A stretch of 64,000 nt of DNA. Origin: Rhizobium leguminosarum bv. viciae USDA 2370 (GTDB lineage: Bacteria; Pseudomonadota; Alphaproteobacteria; Rhizobiales; Rhizobiaceae). The translations under genes were made by a program, and so were the position numbers. The stretch's first letter is position 1, and each line of letters begins with the position of its first letter. The notes under the pieces were generated by a model. The model was not told the origin of the DNA and did not search any database. It saw nothing but the letters and a program-made list of their open reading frames with translations. The DNA is taken from assembly GCF_002008365.1 (NCBI RefSeq), contig NZ_MRDL01000036.1, positions 733,676 through 797,675 of the forward strand, in the 5' to 3' direction. Shown one piece after another: positions 8,811 through 17,216 of the stretch.

Positions 8811-10505
8811 ATGCACGGATATATCAAAACCGGAAACAGCCAGCCCGCCTGGCTGTTTCCTTTTGTCGTCATCGTCGTCCTGATCCTCAGCGTGCTGCCG
8901 CTCGCCCGCCTCGCCATGGTCGGGATAGCGGCCTTTGCCGATGGCGGCGTGATGGCGGTTCTCGGCGACGCCTCGCTGTGGTCGGCGACCTATTACACGG
9001 TCGTCACCGCCATTCTGGGCACAATCATATCGCTCATCATCGGCTGCCTCTTTGCCTTCCTGCTGACGCTGACCGATATCCGCGCCAAGGAGCTGCTCAG
9101 TTTCTGCTTCGTGCTGCCGATGATGATCCCGCCGCAAGTAACGGCGCTTGCCTGGGTGCTGATGTCCGGCCCATCCAGCCCGCTGTTGAAGGCGCTGCAT
9201 ATCGCCCCGCCGCTCGGCTCGCCGCAGCCGCTCTATTCGGTGGGTGGCATCGCGCTGCTTTATGGCGTGCAGCATGCGCCGCTGGTCTACCTGGCGCTTC
9301 GGGCCGGGCTGATGACGCTGCCCCGCGACGGCGTCGAAGCAGCACGGCTTTCCGGCGCCTCCAGCCTGCGGGTGTTTCGCGACATCATCCTGCCGCTGTC
9401 GCTGCCCGGCATCATCGCGGGAGCGGCGATCTCGTTCGTCTCCTGCACCGGCAATTTCGGTATTCCCGCCATTCTCGGCATTCCGGCCTCGATCTTCACG
9501 CTTCCGACGTTGATCTTCACCAAGTTTTCCGCCTTCACCAGCCGTACCTTCGGCGACGTCGCCGTGCTCTCGGCGATCATCGCCGTCATCTCGGTCGTCG
9601 GGCTGATGATCCAGGACCGGGCGCTGCGCGGCCGTGACTACCGCGTCATCGGGTTATCCGGGGCGAGTGCCGCCTTCGAACTCGGCATCTGGCGGTTTGC
9701 CTTCACGCCGCTCGTCTGGGTGATCCTGTTTTTCATGCTGGCCGCGCCGTTCTTCGCGCTCCTTGCCGGTGCGCTGGTGCCGGCCTATGGTGTGCCGCTC
9801 ACCTTCAAGACGATGTCGCTGCATGCTTTTGAGGAGATCCTGTTCCGGCAGGCGGTGACGCGCACGGCTTTTATCAATTCGCTGTCGCTTGCCGGCGCCA
9901 CTGCGCTTTGTCTCCTCGTGGTGACGGTGCTTGCGGCCTATGCGCTGACGCGGCGCAAGGATGTGGTTTCCCGTATCGTTTCCAGCCTGATCGAAATACC
10001 CTATTCGCTGCCCGGCATCGTCATGGCCGTTTCCTTCATTCTGGTGTTCGCTGCACCCATCCCGATCCTGCACGTCTCGCTTTACGGCACGATCTGGATC
10101 ATCCTGATCGCCTATTTCTCCTCGTTCTTCGCCGTCAGCCTGAAACCCGTGGTCAGCGCCTTCCACCAGCTCGACCCGGCGCTCGAGGAGGCGGCGCGGC
10201 TTTCCGGCGCCGGCTTTTTCCGCCGGCTTGCCGATATCATCGTGCCGCTGATTGCGCCGGCCGCCGGCGCCTCGGTCATCCTGGTCTTCCTGATCGCCTG
10301 CAACGAGCTGACGATCTCGGCGCTGCTCTGGTCGGCCGGCACCCAGACGCTCGGCGTCGCCATCTACAATCTCGACGACAGCGGCAGTTCCGACCTTGCG
10401 TCGGCGCTCTCGGTGCTCGTCGTCCTCATGGTCGTCGTGCTGATGCTGCTGCTTGAGCTTCTGGCCAAACGACTGCCGAAAGGAGTGGTCCCGTGGCGAG
10501 GCTGA
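8811..10505 (+). CDS. ABC transporter permease, two fused BPD domains (FbpB-like)
   Basis: 564-residue inner-membrane protein with about 12 transmembrane helices made of two tandem binding-protein-dependent permease modules. Each has an EAA loop that docks the ATPase: EAARLSGASSLRVFRDIILP at about residue 180 and EEAARLSGAGFFRRL at about 460. It begins 7 bases after the binding-protein stop without a convincing ribosome-binding site. A terminator-like hairpin lies inside codons 8-17, just before TM1. Its 3' end overlaps the ATPase start by 13 bases. Fused double permeases are characteristic of the ferric-ion/phosphonate importer group. Confidence 0.93.
   Translation: MHGYIKTGNSQPAWLFPFVVIVVLILSVLPLARLAMVGIAAFADGGVMAVLGDASLWSATYYTVVTAILGTIISLIIGCLFAFLLTLTDIRAKELLSFCFVLPMMIPPQVTALAWVLMSGPSSPLLKALHIAPPLGSPQPLYSVGGIALLYGVQHAPLVYLALRAGLMTLPRDGVEAARLSGASSLRVFRDIILPLSLPGIIAGAAISFVSCTGNFGIPAILGIPASIFTLPTLIFTKFSAFTSRTFGDVAVLSAIIAVISVVGLMIQDRALRGRDYRVIGLSGASAAFELGIWRFAFTPLVWVILFFMLAAPFFALLAGALVPAYGVPLTFKTMSLHAFEEILFRQAVTRTAFINSLSLAGATALCLLVVTVLAAYALTRRKDVVSRIVSSLIEIPYSLPGIVMAVSFILVFAAPIPILHVSLYGTIWIILIAYFSSFFAVSLKPVVSAFHQLDPALEEAARLSGAGFFRRLADIIVPLIAPAAGASVILVFLIACNELTISALLWSAGTQTLGVAIYNLDDSGSSDLASALSVLVVLMVVVLMLLLELLAKRLPKGVVPWRG
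8832..8865 (+). terminator. Terminator-like hairpin in the permease 5' coding region
   Basis: Perfect 12-bp stem (8832-8843 with 8849-8860), loop CCCGC, followed directly by TTTTG. It lies within the first codons of the permease gene, 28 bases after the binding-protein stop. It probably attenuates transcription so that the binding protein is made in excess. Confidence 0.6.
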
Positions 10506-11542
10506 TCCTCAACCAGCTCGGCAAGGATTTTGGCAGCGGGCGGGCCGCCGTCAGCGGCTTTTCGCTCGAGGTGCGCGAGGGCGGCTTCCTCGCGCTGCTC
10601 GGGCCTTCCGGCTGCGGCAAGACGACGGTGCTGCGCATGATCGCCGGTTTCGAGACGCCGAGCGATGGCTCGATCCATCTCGGCGAGCGGTTGCTTGCCG
10701 ATGCCGCGCAGTCGCTGCCACCGGAAAAGCGCAACATGGCGATGGTCTTTCAGTCCTATGCGCTGTGGCCGCATATGAGTGTCGCCGACAATGTCGGCTA
10801 CCCCCTCAAGGTGCGCGGCATCTCGGGCGAGGTCTACCGGGCGAAGGTGCGCGACGCGCTCGGCACGGTGCGGCTTGCCGATTATGCCGAACGGCGGCCG
10901 GCCGATCTCTCCGGCGGTCAACGTCAGCGCGTGGCGCTCGCCCGCTGCCTGGTGACATCGCCCGACGTCGTGCTGCTCGACGAGCCGCTTGCCAATCTCG
11001 ACCGGCACCTGAAACAGGAGATGGAGGAAACCTTCCGCGAATTCCACCAGCGCTCGGGCGCGACGATGATCTACGTCACCCATGACCAGAGCGAGGCGAT
11101 GGCGCTTGCGACCGACGTAGCCGTCATGTCGGAGGGTCGGCTGCTGCAAGTGGCCCCGCCCGCTGAAATCTATGCCCGGCCGGAAGGCCGCGTCGTTGGC
11201 GGGCTGATCGGGCGAGGCGCGATCGTGACGCTGCCTCGTCCCTTCGGCGATGGCAGGGCGCTCGACTGGCCTGCGCTGGAGCCGATATTTGCTGCTGCTG
11301 CCGGGGCAGCCAGTGGCGACAGGGTGGATGTCCTCGTCCGGCCGGAGGATGTCGTCTCCGGCGAGAATATCGCCGCCGGCGAGGGGATCGCGGCGACGGT
11401 CGAGTCCGTTCTCTTCGAGGGTGAGCGTTACGCGCTGAAGCTGGTCCTCGCCGATAGTCAGGTGCTGCGGGCCTATACCCGCTTTCCCGTCCGAACGGGT
11501 GACAGCCTCCGGCTATCGGTGCGCGCGGCGTGGCGGCTTTGA
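10493..11542 (+). CDS. ABC transporter ATP-binding protein (FbpC-like)
   Basis: 349 residues. Nucleotide-binding domain 1-235 shows Walker A GPSGCGKTT, Q-loop MVFQSYALWPHM, signature LSGGQRQRVALAR, Walker B VVLLDEPLANLD and H-loop VTHDQSEAM. A C-terminal TOBE-like regulatory domain (about 260-349; VLVRPEDV) is typical of the PotA/FbpC group. GTG start at 10493 with AAAGGAG at 10479-10485; it overlaps the permease stop by 13 bases, so translation is probably coupled. It energises import by the preceding permease and binding protein. Confidence 0.93.
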   Translation: MARLILNQLGKDFGSGRAAVSGFSLEVREGGFLALLGPSGCGKTTVLRMIAGFETPSDGSIHLGERLLADAAQSLPPEKRNMAMVFQSYALWPHMSVADNVGYPLKVRGISGEVYRAKVRDALGTVRLADYAERRPADLSGGQRQRVALARCLVTSPDVVLLDEPLANLDRHLKQEMEETFREFHQRSGATMIYVTHDQSEAMALATDVAVMSEGRLLQVAPPAEIYARPEGRVVGGLIGRGAIVTLPRPFGDGRALDWPALEPIFAAAAGAASGDRVDVLVRPEDVVSGENIAAGEGIAATVESVLFEGERYALKLVLADSQVLRAYTRFPVRTGDSLRLSVRAAWRL

Positions 11543-11567
11543 GGCGCCGCACTCACCAGAATCATTC

Positions 11568-11930
11568 CTACTCCGAACATTGCCAGCGGATGACGCGGCA
11601 GCTGCCGGTTTGTTTTCGGCAGCTGCGGATTGCCTGACGCTGGGCCTCACGGTTGTCGTAACCCCAGCCGGAGCCCCAGCCGCCGCGATGGCCGACGGCC
11701 ACCGCGCCGCAGGCATTGCGGAACCAGATGGCGATCCGGCAGTCATTGGCGCTGCTGTCGCAATTGCGCCGGGCAACGATTTCGGCGTCGCCGCGATTGT
11801 CATGGGCATAGGACCAGCCGAGAGCGCCTGTTGATGGCGAATAGGCGATGGCACCGTAGCTGTCGGCAAGTGCCGGGCCGGCGCCGGCGAGGACGGTCAG
11901 AATCGCCAGCGATGCAGAAATCCGTTTCAT
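11568..11930 (-). CDS. Exported DUF4189 protein
   Basis: 120 residues with an N-terminal signal peptide (MKRISASLAILTVLAGAGPALA). The mature part (DSYGAIAYSPSTGALGWSYAHD ... ARRNC ... NDCRIAIWFRNACGAVAVG) matches DUF4189, small periplasmic or secreted proteins with conserved cysteine pairs. Function unknown. Stands alone, convergent with the ABC ATPase gene. Confidence 0.82.
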   Translation of the reverse strand: MKRISASLAILTVLAGAGPALADSYGAIAYSPSTGALGWSYAHDNRGDAEIVARRNCDSSANDCRIAIWFRNACGAVAVGHRGGWGSGWGYDNREAQRQAIRSCRKQTGSCRVIRWQCSE

Positions 11931-12128
11931 GAAATGCCTCCCGCCGGAACTGGTGAATGTCGTCCGGGACGAATTATTCGGGGCTTGCGGGAGAATGTCA
12001 GCGGCCTAAGTCACAGGCAATCGCGTCCGGGGCTGCAAGAGGGGTGGTTGTCCGCATATTTCTTGGCCTCGCCATCTTTTCCTGCGGCTTCTGCTGGTTA
12101 AGGTACTCCCCGCAACCGGATCCTTCCC

Positions 12129-13238
12129 ATGTCGCTTCGCCTCGCCACCTTCAATGTCGAAAATCTCCTGACCCGTTTCGATTTCACCGGCTTTCGCAAC
12201 CAGCTGCGCCAGGACCGCGTCATCAAGCTTTTCCAGGTGTCGAGCGAGGGCGTCTATCAGCAGCTCGAGCAGGCCCGCGTGATCGCGGCGACCGACGACA
12301 CGCGGCAGATGACGGCGCTTGCGATTGCCGACGCGGATGCCGATATCCTCTGCCTGCAGGAAATCGACAACATGGCCGCCCTTCAGGCTTTCGAATACGG
12401 CTATCTCTTCCGGATGGTCGGAAATGGTTACCGGCAGAAATACCTTGTCGAAGGCAATGACAGCCGTGGCATCGATGTTGCCGTCCTGATGCGCGAGGAA
12501 ACGCGCGACGGCCAGAAGATCGAGCTCAGGGACATCAAAAGCCATGCGATGACGACCTATCGCGATCTCGATCTTTTCGACGAGGAGCTGGCGCTCACCA
12601 ACCGTATCGACGACAAGATCTTCAAGCGCGATTGCCTGGAGCTCGATCTTCTGATCGGCGGCCGGCCGCTTTCGCTCTACGTCGTGCATTTCAAGTCCAT
12701 GGGCAATCCGCGCGACGGGCTGGACGGGCGGCAATCGACCATGCCGATCCGCCGCGCCGAGGCGCGCGCCGTTCGCCGCATCATCGAGGACCGCTTCGGG
12801 GCGGATCAAGCCGGCACGAAGAGCTTCGCTATCTGTGGCGACATGAACGATTATCAGGAGCGCGTCGATGTCATCGGCCGCCGGGGCGCTGGCTATCGTT
12901 TCGAGCATCAAGATGAGGCCGAAAGCGCACTCGACGTTTTCAGCCGCGATGGCTTTGCCGAAAATGTGGTGCGCCGTCGCACCGACCTCGACCGCTGGAC
13001 GCTCTATCACGCGCGCGGGCCGCAGGAGCAGTGGCTCTGCCAACTCGATTATCTCTGGCTCTCGCCAGCACTCGCCGCCCACAATGTCGGCCGCCTGCCG
13101 GAAATCATCCGCAGTGGCCAGCCTTACCGCACCATCTTCCCGCCGGGGCAGGAGGTGGAGCGTTATCCGCGTACCGGCTGGGACAGGCCGAAGGCGTCCG
13201 ATCACTGCCCCGTCGTCATGACACTGGATCTCCCATGA
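12129..13238 (+). CDS. Endonuclease/exonuclease/phosphatase family hydrolase
   Basis: 369 residues with the DNase I-like EEP fold. Metal and catalytic residues are seen in LATFNVENL (Asn), LCLQEIDN (Glu), VVHFKSMG (His), ICGDMNDY (Asp, Asn) and the terminal KASDHCPVV (Asp-His). No signal peptide. Substrate may be a nucleic acid, phosphoinositide-like or other phosphodiester. Its stop overlaps the next gene's start in an ATGA, so it is translationally coupled to a NUDIX hydrolase; the pair may clean up phosphorylated metabolites. Confidence 0.87.
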   Translation: MSLRLATFNVENLLTRFDFTGFRNQLRQDRVIKLFQVSSEGVYQQLEQARVIAATDDTRQMTALAIADADADILCLQEIDNMAALQAFEYGYLFRMVGNGYRQKYLVEGNDSRGIDVAVLMREETRDGQKIELRDIKSHAMTTYRDLDLFDEELALTNRIDDKIFKRDCLELDLLIGGRPLSLYVVHFKSMGNPRDGLDGRQSTMPIRRAEARAVRRIIEDRFGADQAGTKSFAICGDMNDYQERVDVIGRRGAGYRFEHQDEAESALDVFSRDGFAENVVRRRTDLDRWTLYHARGPQEQWLCQLDYLWLSPALAAHNVGRLPEIIRSGQPYRTIFPPGQEVERYPRTGWDRPKASDHCPVVMTLDLP

Positions 13239-14008
13239 ATGCGAATTTGAACGCGAATTTCACCAACAGCAATTTTTCCGATGATTTCGCCGGCTGGCCG
13301 CCGGAGGCCACGGTCTTCCCGATTGCCGGCGTGGATCTGCGCATCCTGCCCGGCCCCCATCCTTTGGTCGCCGCCGAGGAAGCAGCGATCCGCGAGAACT
13401 GGGCGCGGGAGACCGCCGCCAATCCGGCGCTGTTCGACGGGCGCATGGTGTTTCAGCAGCGGCTCTCGCTCAGTGAAAACGGGATTGCGGGCGAGGGCCA
13501 TGTCATTCCCTTTTCCGCCTTCATGTGGTGGCGCCGACAGCCGCAGCGTCAGGGCGGCGTTCACATCTTCGCCTATCCGGTGCTCGAAACCTCGGACGGC
13601 GCGCTGGTGGCGATCCGTATGGGCGCCCATACCGCCAATCCCGGCCAGGTCTATTTCGCCGCCGGCTCGCTGGAGCCGGAGGATATCGTCGACGGGCGTT
13701 GCGACATCGAGGCGAACATGCGCCGCGAGGTCTATGAAGAAACCGGATTGGATCTTGGCCGTTCGGTGGCGGGGCAAGGGCTCTTTGCCAGTCATTCCAA
13801 CCGAACGGTGACGGTGTTGCGGCTCTTCCGTTTCGATATGACGGCGGACGAGATGGTCGAACGGATCGAAAGCCACATGCTCGTCGCCGAGGATAAGGAG
13901 ATCGCGGGTGCAGCGGCGATCCGCTCGGCCGATCACTCGGCGCACCCCTATAATATCGCCATGCTGCCCGTGATCGACTGGTATTTCGGCAAGGTCGAGC
14001 GGAGTTGA
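13235..14008 (+). CDS. NUDIX hydrolase
   Basis: 257 residues. The NUDIX box is present as G-SLEPEDIVDGRCDIEA with RREVYEETGLDLG (REx2EEx-G core) at about residues 145-175. There is an N-terminal lead of about 100 residues that I do not recognise. ATG at 13235 overlaps the preceding EEP hydrolase stop (ATGA), which fixes the start. It would hydrolyse a nucleoside diphosphate linked to another moiety; the substrate is undetermined. Confidence 0.9.
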   Translation: MNANLNANFTNSNFSDDFAGWPPEATVFPIAGVDLRILPGPHPLVAAEEAAIRENWARETAANPALFDGRMVFQQRLSLSENGIAGEGHVIPFSAFMWWRRQPQRQGGVHIFAYPVLETSDGALVAIRMGAHTANPGQVYFAAGSLEPEDIVDGRCDIEANMRREVYEETGLDLGRSVAGQGLFASHSNRTVTVLRLFRFDMTADEMVERIESHMLVAEDKEIAGAAAIRSADHSAHPYNIAMLPVIDWYFGKVERS

Positions 14009-14173
14009 TCTATGCCGCCTAAAGCCGTGTAGCGTTTTGGGATAACGACATGCATCACGTAAAGATCGAAAGCGCGACATGTGAATCCGGTTGGCGTGAC
14101 GAGTTTTAGCGCCTTGCACTCGCTCGTCCGGTCGGGCAGGTTGGCGGCGCGATGACGATTCAGGGAGGCCGAT

Positions 14174-15085
14174 GTGGCGCGAAGCTACAGCGTCTATGAC
14201 GTGTTCACCGATCGAAAGCTTGCGGGCAACCCGCTGGCGGTGATCTTCGACGGAGACGATCTCAGCGACGAGGCAATGCAGGCGATCACCCGGGAGATCA
14301 ATCTCTCGGAGACGGTCTTCGTGCAGCCTTCAACCAACCCCGCCTATGCGGCGCGTCTGAGGATATTCACGCCTGGGCGCGAGCTGCCGTTTGCCGGCCA
14401 TCCCACGGTCGGCACGGCGGTGGCGCTGGCCGAACGGGCGCACGGTGCCGCGACGCGCGATCTCGTCACGGTGCTCGAGGAAAATGTCGGGCCGGTGCGT
14501 TGCGCGGTGCGGCTGAGGGAGGGCGAGGCGAGCTTTGCCGAATTCGACCTGCCGCGCAAATCGCAGCCCGCCGTCATGCCGCTCGACAAGCTCGGCATCG
14601 CCGATGCGCTATCGCTGAAGGTGACCGAGATCGGCTTCGAAAATCACGTCCCGTCGATCTGGAGCGCCGGCGTTCCCTTCCTGCTCATTCCGGTGCACGA
14701 TGTCGGAGCCACGCAGCGGGTGGAATTCGATCCGCAACTCTGGGAAAAGATCGTGCCCTTCGTCGATGGCGCCCTTGCCTCGGCTTATGTGTACTGCCGC
14801 GGCGGCGTCAACCACGTGGCAAAGTTCCATGCGCGCATGTTCGCAAGCGGCATGGGCATCGTCGAAGATCCGGCCACCGGCTCGGCGGCGGCCGCACTCT
14901 CCGGCGCGATCCACCATTTCGACCGGCTGACGGACGGGCATCACCCGATCATGATCGAGCAGGGCGTAGAGATGGGCCGGCCGTCCTTCATCCACCTGCA
15001 TATCGATGTCGACGGCGGAGCGATCTCCAACGCGCGGATCGGCGGCCAGGCTGTGCGGCTGGCCAGCGGCACGCTCGACCTTTGA
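14174..15085 (+). CDS. PhzF family isomerase/epimerase-like protein
   Basis: 303 residues, diaminopimelate-epimerase-like fold. Family marks: YSVYDVFTDRKLAGNPLAV at the N-terminus, catalytic Glu in REINLSETVFV (about residue 47), TPGRELPFAGHPTVG, and the C-terminal GIVEDPATGSAAAAL. The start is GTG at 14174 with GGAGG 6 bases upstream. The family includes phenazine-pathway isomerases but most members act on unknown substrates; nothing here points to phenazine synthesis. The 165-base spacer before it holds a repeat-like stretch (about 14020-14110) but no gene. Confidence 0.88.
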   Translation: MARSYSVYDVFTDRKLAGNPLAVIFDGDDLSDEAMQAITREINLSETVFVQPSTNPAYAARLRIFTPGRELPFAGHPTVGTAVALAERAHGAATRDLVTVLEENVGPVRCAVRLREGEASFAEFDLPRKSQPAVMPLDKLGIADALSLKVTEIGFENHVPSIWSAGVPFLLIPVHDVGATQRVEFDPQLWEKIVPFVDGALASAYVYCRGGVNHVAKFHARMFASGMGIVEDPATGSAAAALSGAIHHFDRLTDGHHPIMIEQGVEMGRPSFIHLHIDVDGGAISNARIGGQAVRLASGTLDL

Positions 15086-15116
15086 TTTCACCAGACCGCC
15101 GCGCGTGCGATAGGCC

Positions 15117-15212
15117 GCGCGTCCGACAGGACGCGCTAAGGACGTTCTATCACTTTGAATCGGCGCATAATCCTTTCCGAAAATGGATTCGGATTTTCGG
15201 GGTTGTGCGCCG
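15117..15212. repeat. Rhizobial palindromic intergenic element
   Basis: Two nested palindromes. GCGCGTCC/GGACGCGC (15117-15136, loop GACA) is followed by a 52-base imperfect hairpin (15161-15212) with outer arms CGGCGCATAA/TTGTGCGCCG and inner arms CCGAAAAT/ATTTTCGG. The layout resembles known Rhizobium intergenic palindromic elements; that assignment is from memory. A GTCCGGCAGGACGCGC-like fragment also appears near 23778. Confidence 0.55.
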
Positions 15213-15328
15213 CATTTCAGCCATGCCGAAAAATCTTCGCGATTAACCAAAGAAATTTCGCCTATGCGCTGGACAAGCCTGCCGATCCTGTTTATACGCC
15301 CCGTCACACCGCGCAGCCAAGCGCGAAC

Positions 15329-15404
<76 letters not shown>

Positions 15405-15558
15405 AATCTCTTGAAAAGATTGACATATTTGAACACAGGCCGGATTTTCCGGTCTGCGGGAAACTGTCTCGAAGCAAGCGGCATTGTTCGCGTTATCCGC
15501 AGGACTGGCCGCGTCGATCCGCGCGCCCTATCTCCCTCTCGCGTATCAGGAGGGGTCC

Positions 15559-15855
15559 ATGAGAAGCGTTGTTTTTGCCGTCGCATTGTCTCTGCCGTTG
15601 CCTGCCTTTGCCGCAGGCGCAATGGAGGTCAAAGCGGGCGATCATAGCTGCGGCGAGCTCGCGCAGATCATTCGTCAGAATAAAAAGGTCTTTGTCCGCG
15701 TCGGCTTCGGCGGTCGCAGCTTCCGCTATCCGCCGGCCCAATGCAGCATGGGCGAAAAACGCACCACGACCAGTTTTCGCGATGCCGAGGGAAAGCAGTG
15801 CATTCTCGATTATGCCTGCGTTTTTGATCCTGCGTCGCCTTATAATTTTCCCTAG
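15559..15855 (+). CDS. Small exported Cys-containing protein (twin copy 1)
   Basis: 98 residues, signal peptide MRSVVFAVALSLPLPAFAAG. The mature part carries DHSCGELAQIIRQNKKVFVR, GFGGRSFRYPPAQC and GKQCILDYACVFDP, that is four cysteines likely forming two disulphides in the periplasm. Start at 15559 is supported by an AGGAGGGG ribosome-binding site. Clearly paralogous to the next gene (shared GFGGRSFRYPP core), so the two arose by tandem duplication. I do not recognise the family or function. Confidence 0.75.
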   Translation: MRSVVFAVALSLPLPAFAAGAMEVKAGDHSCGELAQIIRQNKKVFVRVGFGGRSFRYPPAQCSMGEKRTTTSFRDAEGKQCILDYACVFDPASPYNFP

Positions 15856-16031
15856 CGCATCGTCCTTTGTGCGTCCGAAAGGACGCACGGCGTTCTCGGC
15901 GCTTCCGGTTGAGACAGGGAGCGAGCGGGAAGTGCATGCGGCTGTGCTCAGGCGTACAGTTCGGAGGGTTTCTGGACTGGCGGCATGGGGTGCGATGCCC
16001 TAACTTCGCTCTCTCACATTCAGGAGTTTCC

Positions 16032-16334
16032 ATGAAAAGCGTTGTTCTGGCCGTCGCACTGTTGTTTCCGTCCGCGGCTCTTGCCGTCGAGGCGGTGGAG
16101 GTCAATGCCAGGGATCACAGTTGCGAAGAGCTTGCGCAGATCATCCGCAAGGACAAGGCAGTTTTTGTGCGGATGGGCTTTGGCGGCCGCAGCTTCCGTT
16201 ATCCGCCGGCTAGGTGCAATCTCGGCGACAAGTACGACACCGCACGCGTGAGGGACGCCAATGGCAAGCTTTGCGTACTCGACTACGAGTGCGTGTACGA
16301 TCCGCAGTCCTTCTATAACAGGATTCCCAAATAA
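16032..16334 (+). CDS. Small exported Cys-containing protein (twin copy 2)
   Basis: 100 residues with signal peptide MKSVVLAVALLFPSAALA and a mature part (ARDHSCEELAQIIRKDK, MGFGGRSFRYPPARC, GKLCVLDYECVYDP) closely matching the upstream paralogue, including all four cysteines. The start is preceded by CAGGAG. The 176-base spacer between the twins contains its own untranslated segment, so each may have its own promoter. Function unknown. Confidence 0.75.
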   Translation: MKSVVLAVALLFPSAALAVEAVEVNARDHSCEELAQIIRKDKAVFVRMGFGGRSFRYPPARCNLGDKYDTARVRDANGKLCVLDYECVYDPQSFYNRIPK

Positions 16335-16532
16335 CATCCCGATCCAGGCGTTGCCAACGCGCTGTTCGGCATGGATGACGGGTCAAGAAAAAAGGCCGGG
16401 CGAAACTCGCACCGACCTTCCTCGACCGGTCTCGATAACGACTGCCAGTACCTCCGTGGTCAGCCGTCAGAGACAGATTCAATATCCCTTAAATAGGGTT
16501 TGCTTAAACATCTTCAAGCTCGCAGCAGAAAG

Positions 16533-16558
16533 GAAGCCGGCATCTGGCCGGCTTCTTT
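16533..16558 (-). terminator. Hairpin terminator
   Basis: Perfect 9-bp stem GAAGCCGGC (16533-16541) / GCCGGCTTC (16547-16555), loop ATCTG, with T-rich flanks on both strands. It lies just past the stop of the minus-strand membrane-anchored protein gene. Confidence 0.65.
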
Positions 16559-16572
16559 CGGCCGAGCAGGCG

Positions 16573-16881
16573 TTACTGCTGGGCAGGGGCAGCCGGCGGA
16601 GTGGCCGGTGCTGGTGCCGGTGCGGGCGTTGCACTGTTGTCGGTCGGAGCGATCGGCTTGGCCGGTGCCGGCTCGGATTGGGTCGTGGAGGCTGTCGTAT
16701 CCGGCGATGTGCCGGGGGTGCTCCACTGCGAATAGGCGAATGCAGCGACAGCGATCACGGCCAATGCAGCGACCCAGACAACCCACGTATTAGTGCTGCG
16801 CGCGCCCGGCGTGGTGCGCAGATCGAGATTTGGGTTCAGCGGGCGGTTGGGGTCGTTGGCATTATTGGGGTCGTACGTCAT
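16573..16881 (-). CDS. Small single-TM protein with Pro/Ala-rich periplasmic tail
   Basis: 102 residues: a polar N-terminus rich in Asn/Pro (TYDPNNANDPNRPLNPN), one transmembrane helix (TNTWVVWVAALAVIAVAAFAY, about 34-54), then a low-complexity tail of Thr, Ser, Pro and Ala ending PATPPAAPAQQ. The start at 16881 has GAGGAG about 10 bases upstream. Likely inner-membrane with the tail outside; function unknown. Similar small proteins are common in rhizobia. The low-complexity tail carries little family information. Confidence 0.65.
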   Translation of the reverse strand: MTYDPNNANDPNRPLNPNLDLRTTPGARSTNTWVVWVAALAVIAVAAFAYSQWSTPGTSPDTTASTTQSEPAPAKPIAPTDNSATPAPAPAPATPPAAPAQQ

Positions 16882-17216
16882 GGTACTTTCTCCTCTTTCG
16901 GTGAAACAATAATGGCGGAGCGGGCTTTTTGTTCCATATGGGTGCAGGGAAGCGGTTGTTATCAGGGATTTCCGGGCTGCAGCCGGCCAGAATCGGTAGC
17001 CAATGCGGCTCGGCTTCCCGAGGCGAAGGGCTGTGTTCGCCCACGGAAGTTCATTCCGTCTCGACATCAACATTGTGCGTGCCGGTTAGATGCAAGCGCG
17101 CGCTTGACACGACGGGGTCTGTTTGCGCATGGTTTCTGCATGGGGTCGCGATCACCCCACGAGGCGTCATGCTGAAGAATCGCGTCCAGTAAAACCGATC
17201 AACGGAGGGACGCGTC
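16882..17216. other. Intergenic region upstream of chrB
   Basis: 335 bases between divergent genes. It holds a short palindrome AAGCGCGCGCTT near 17094 followed by TTGACA (17104-17109), a possible -35 for the chrB-chrA operon, although a matching -10 is not obvious. No gene supported. Confidence 0.4.

Noticed and set aside
14009..14173. Possible small gene between NUDIX and PhzF
   Set aside because: Only short frames; the stretch reads as an intergenic repeat-like sequence (AGATCGAAAGCGCGAC).
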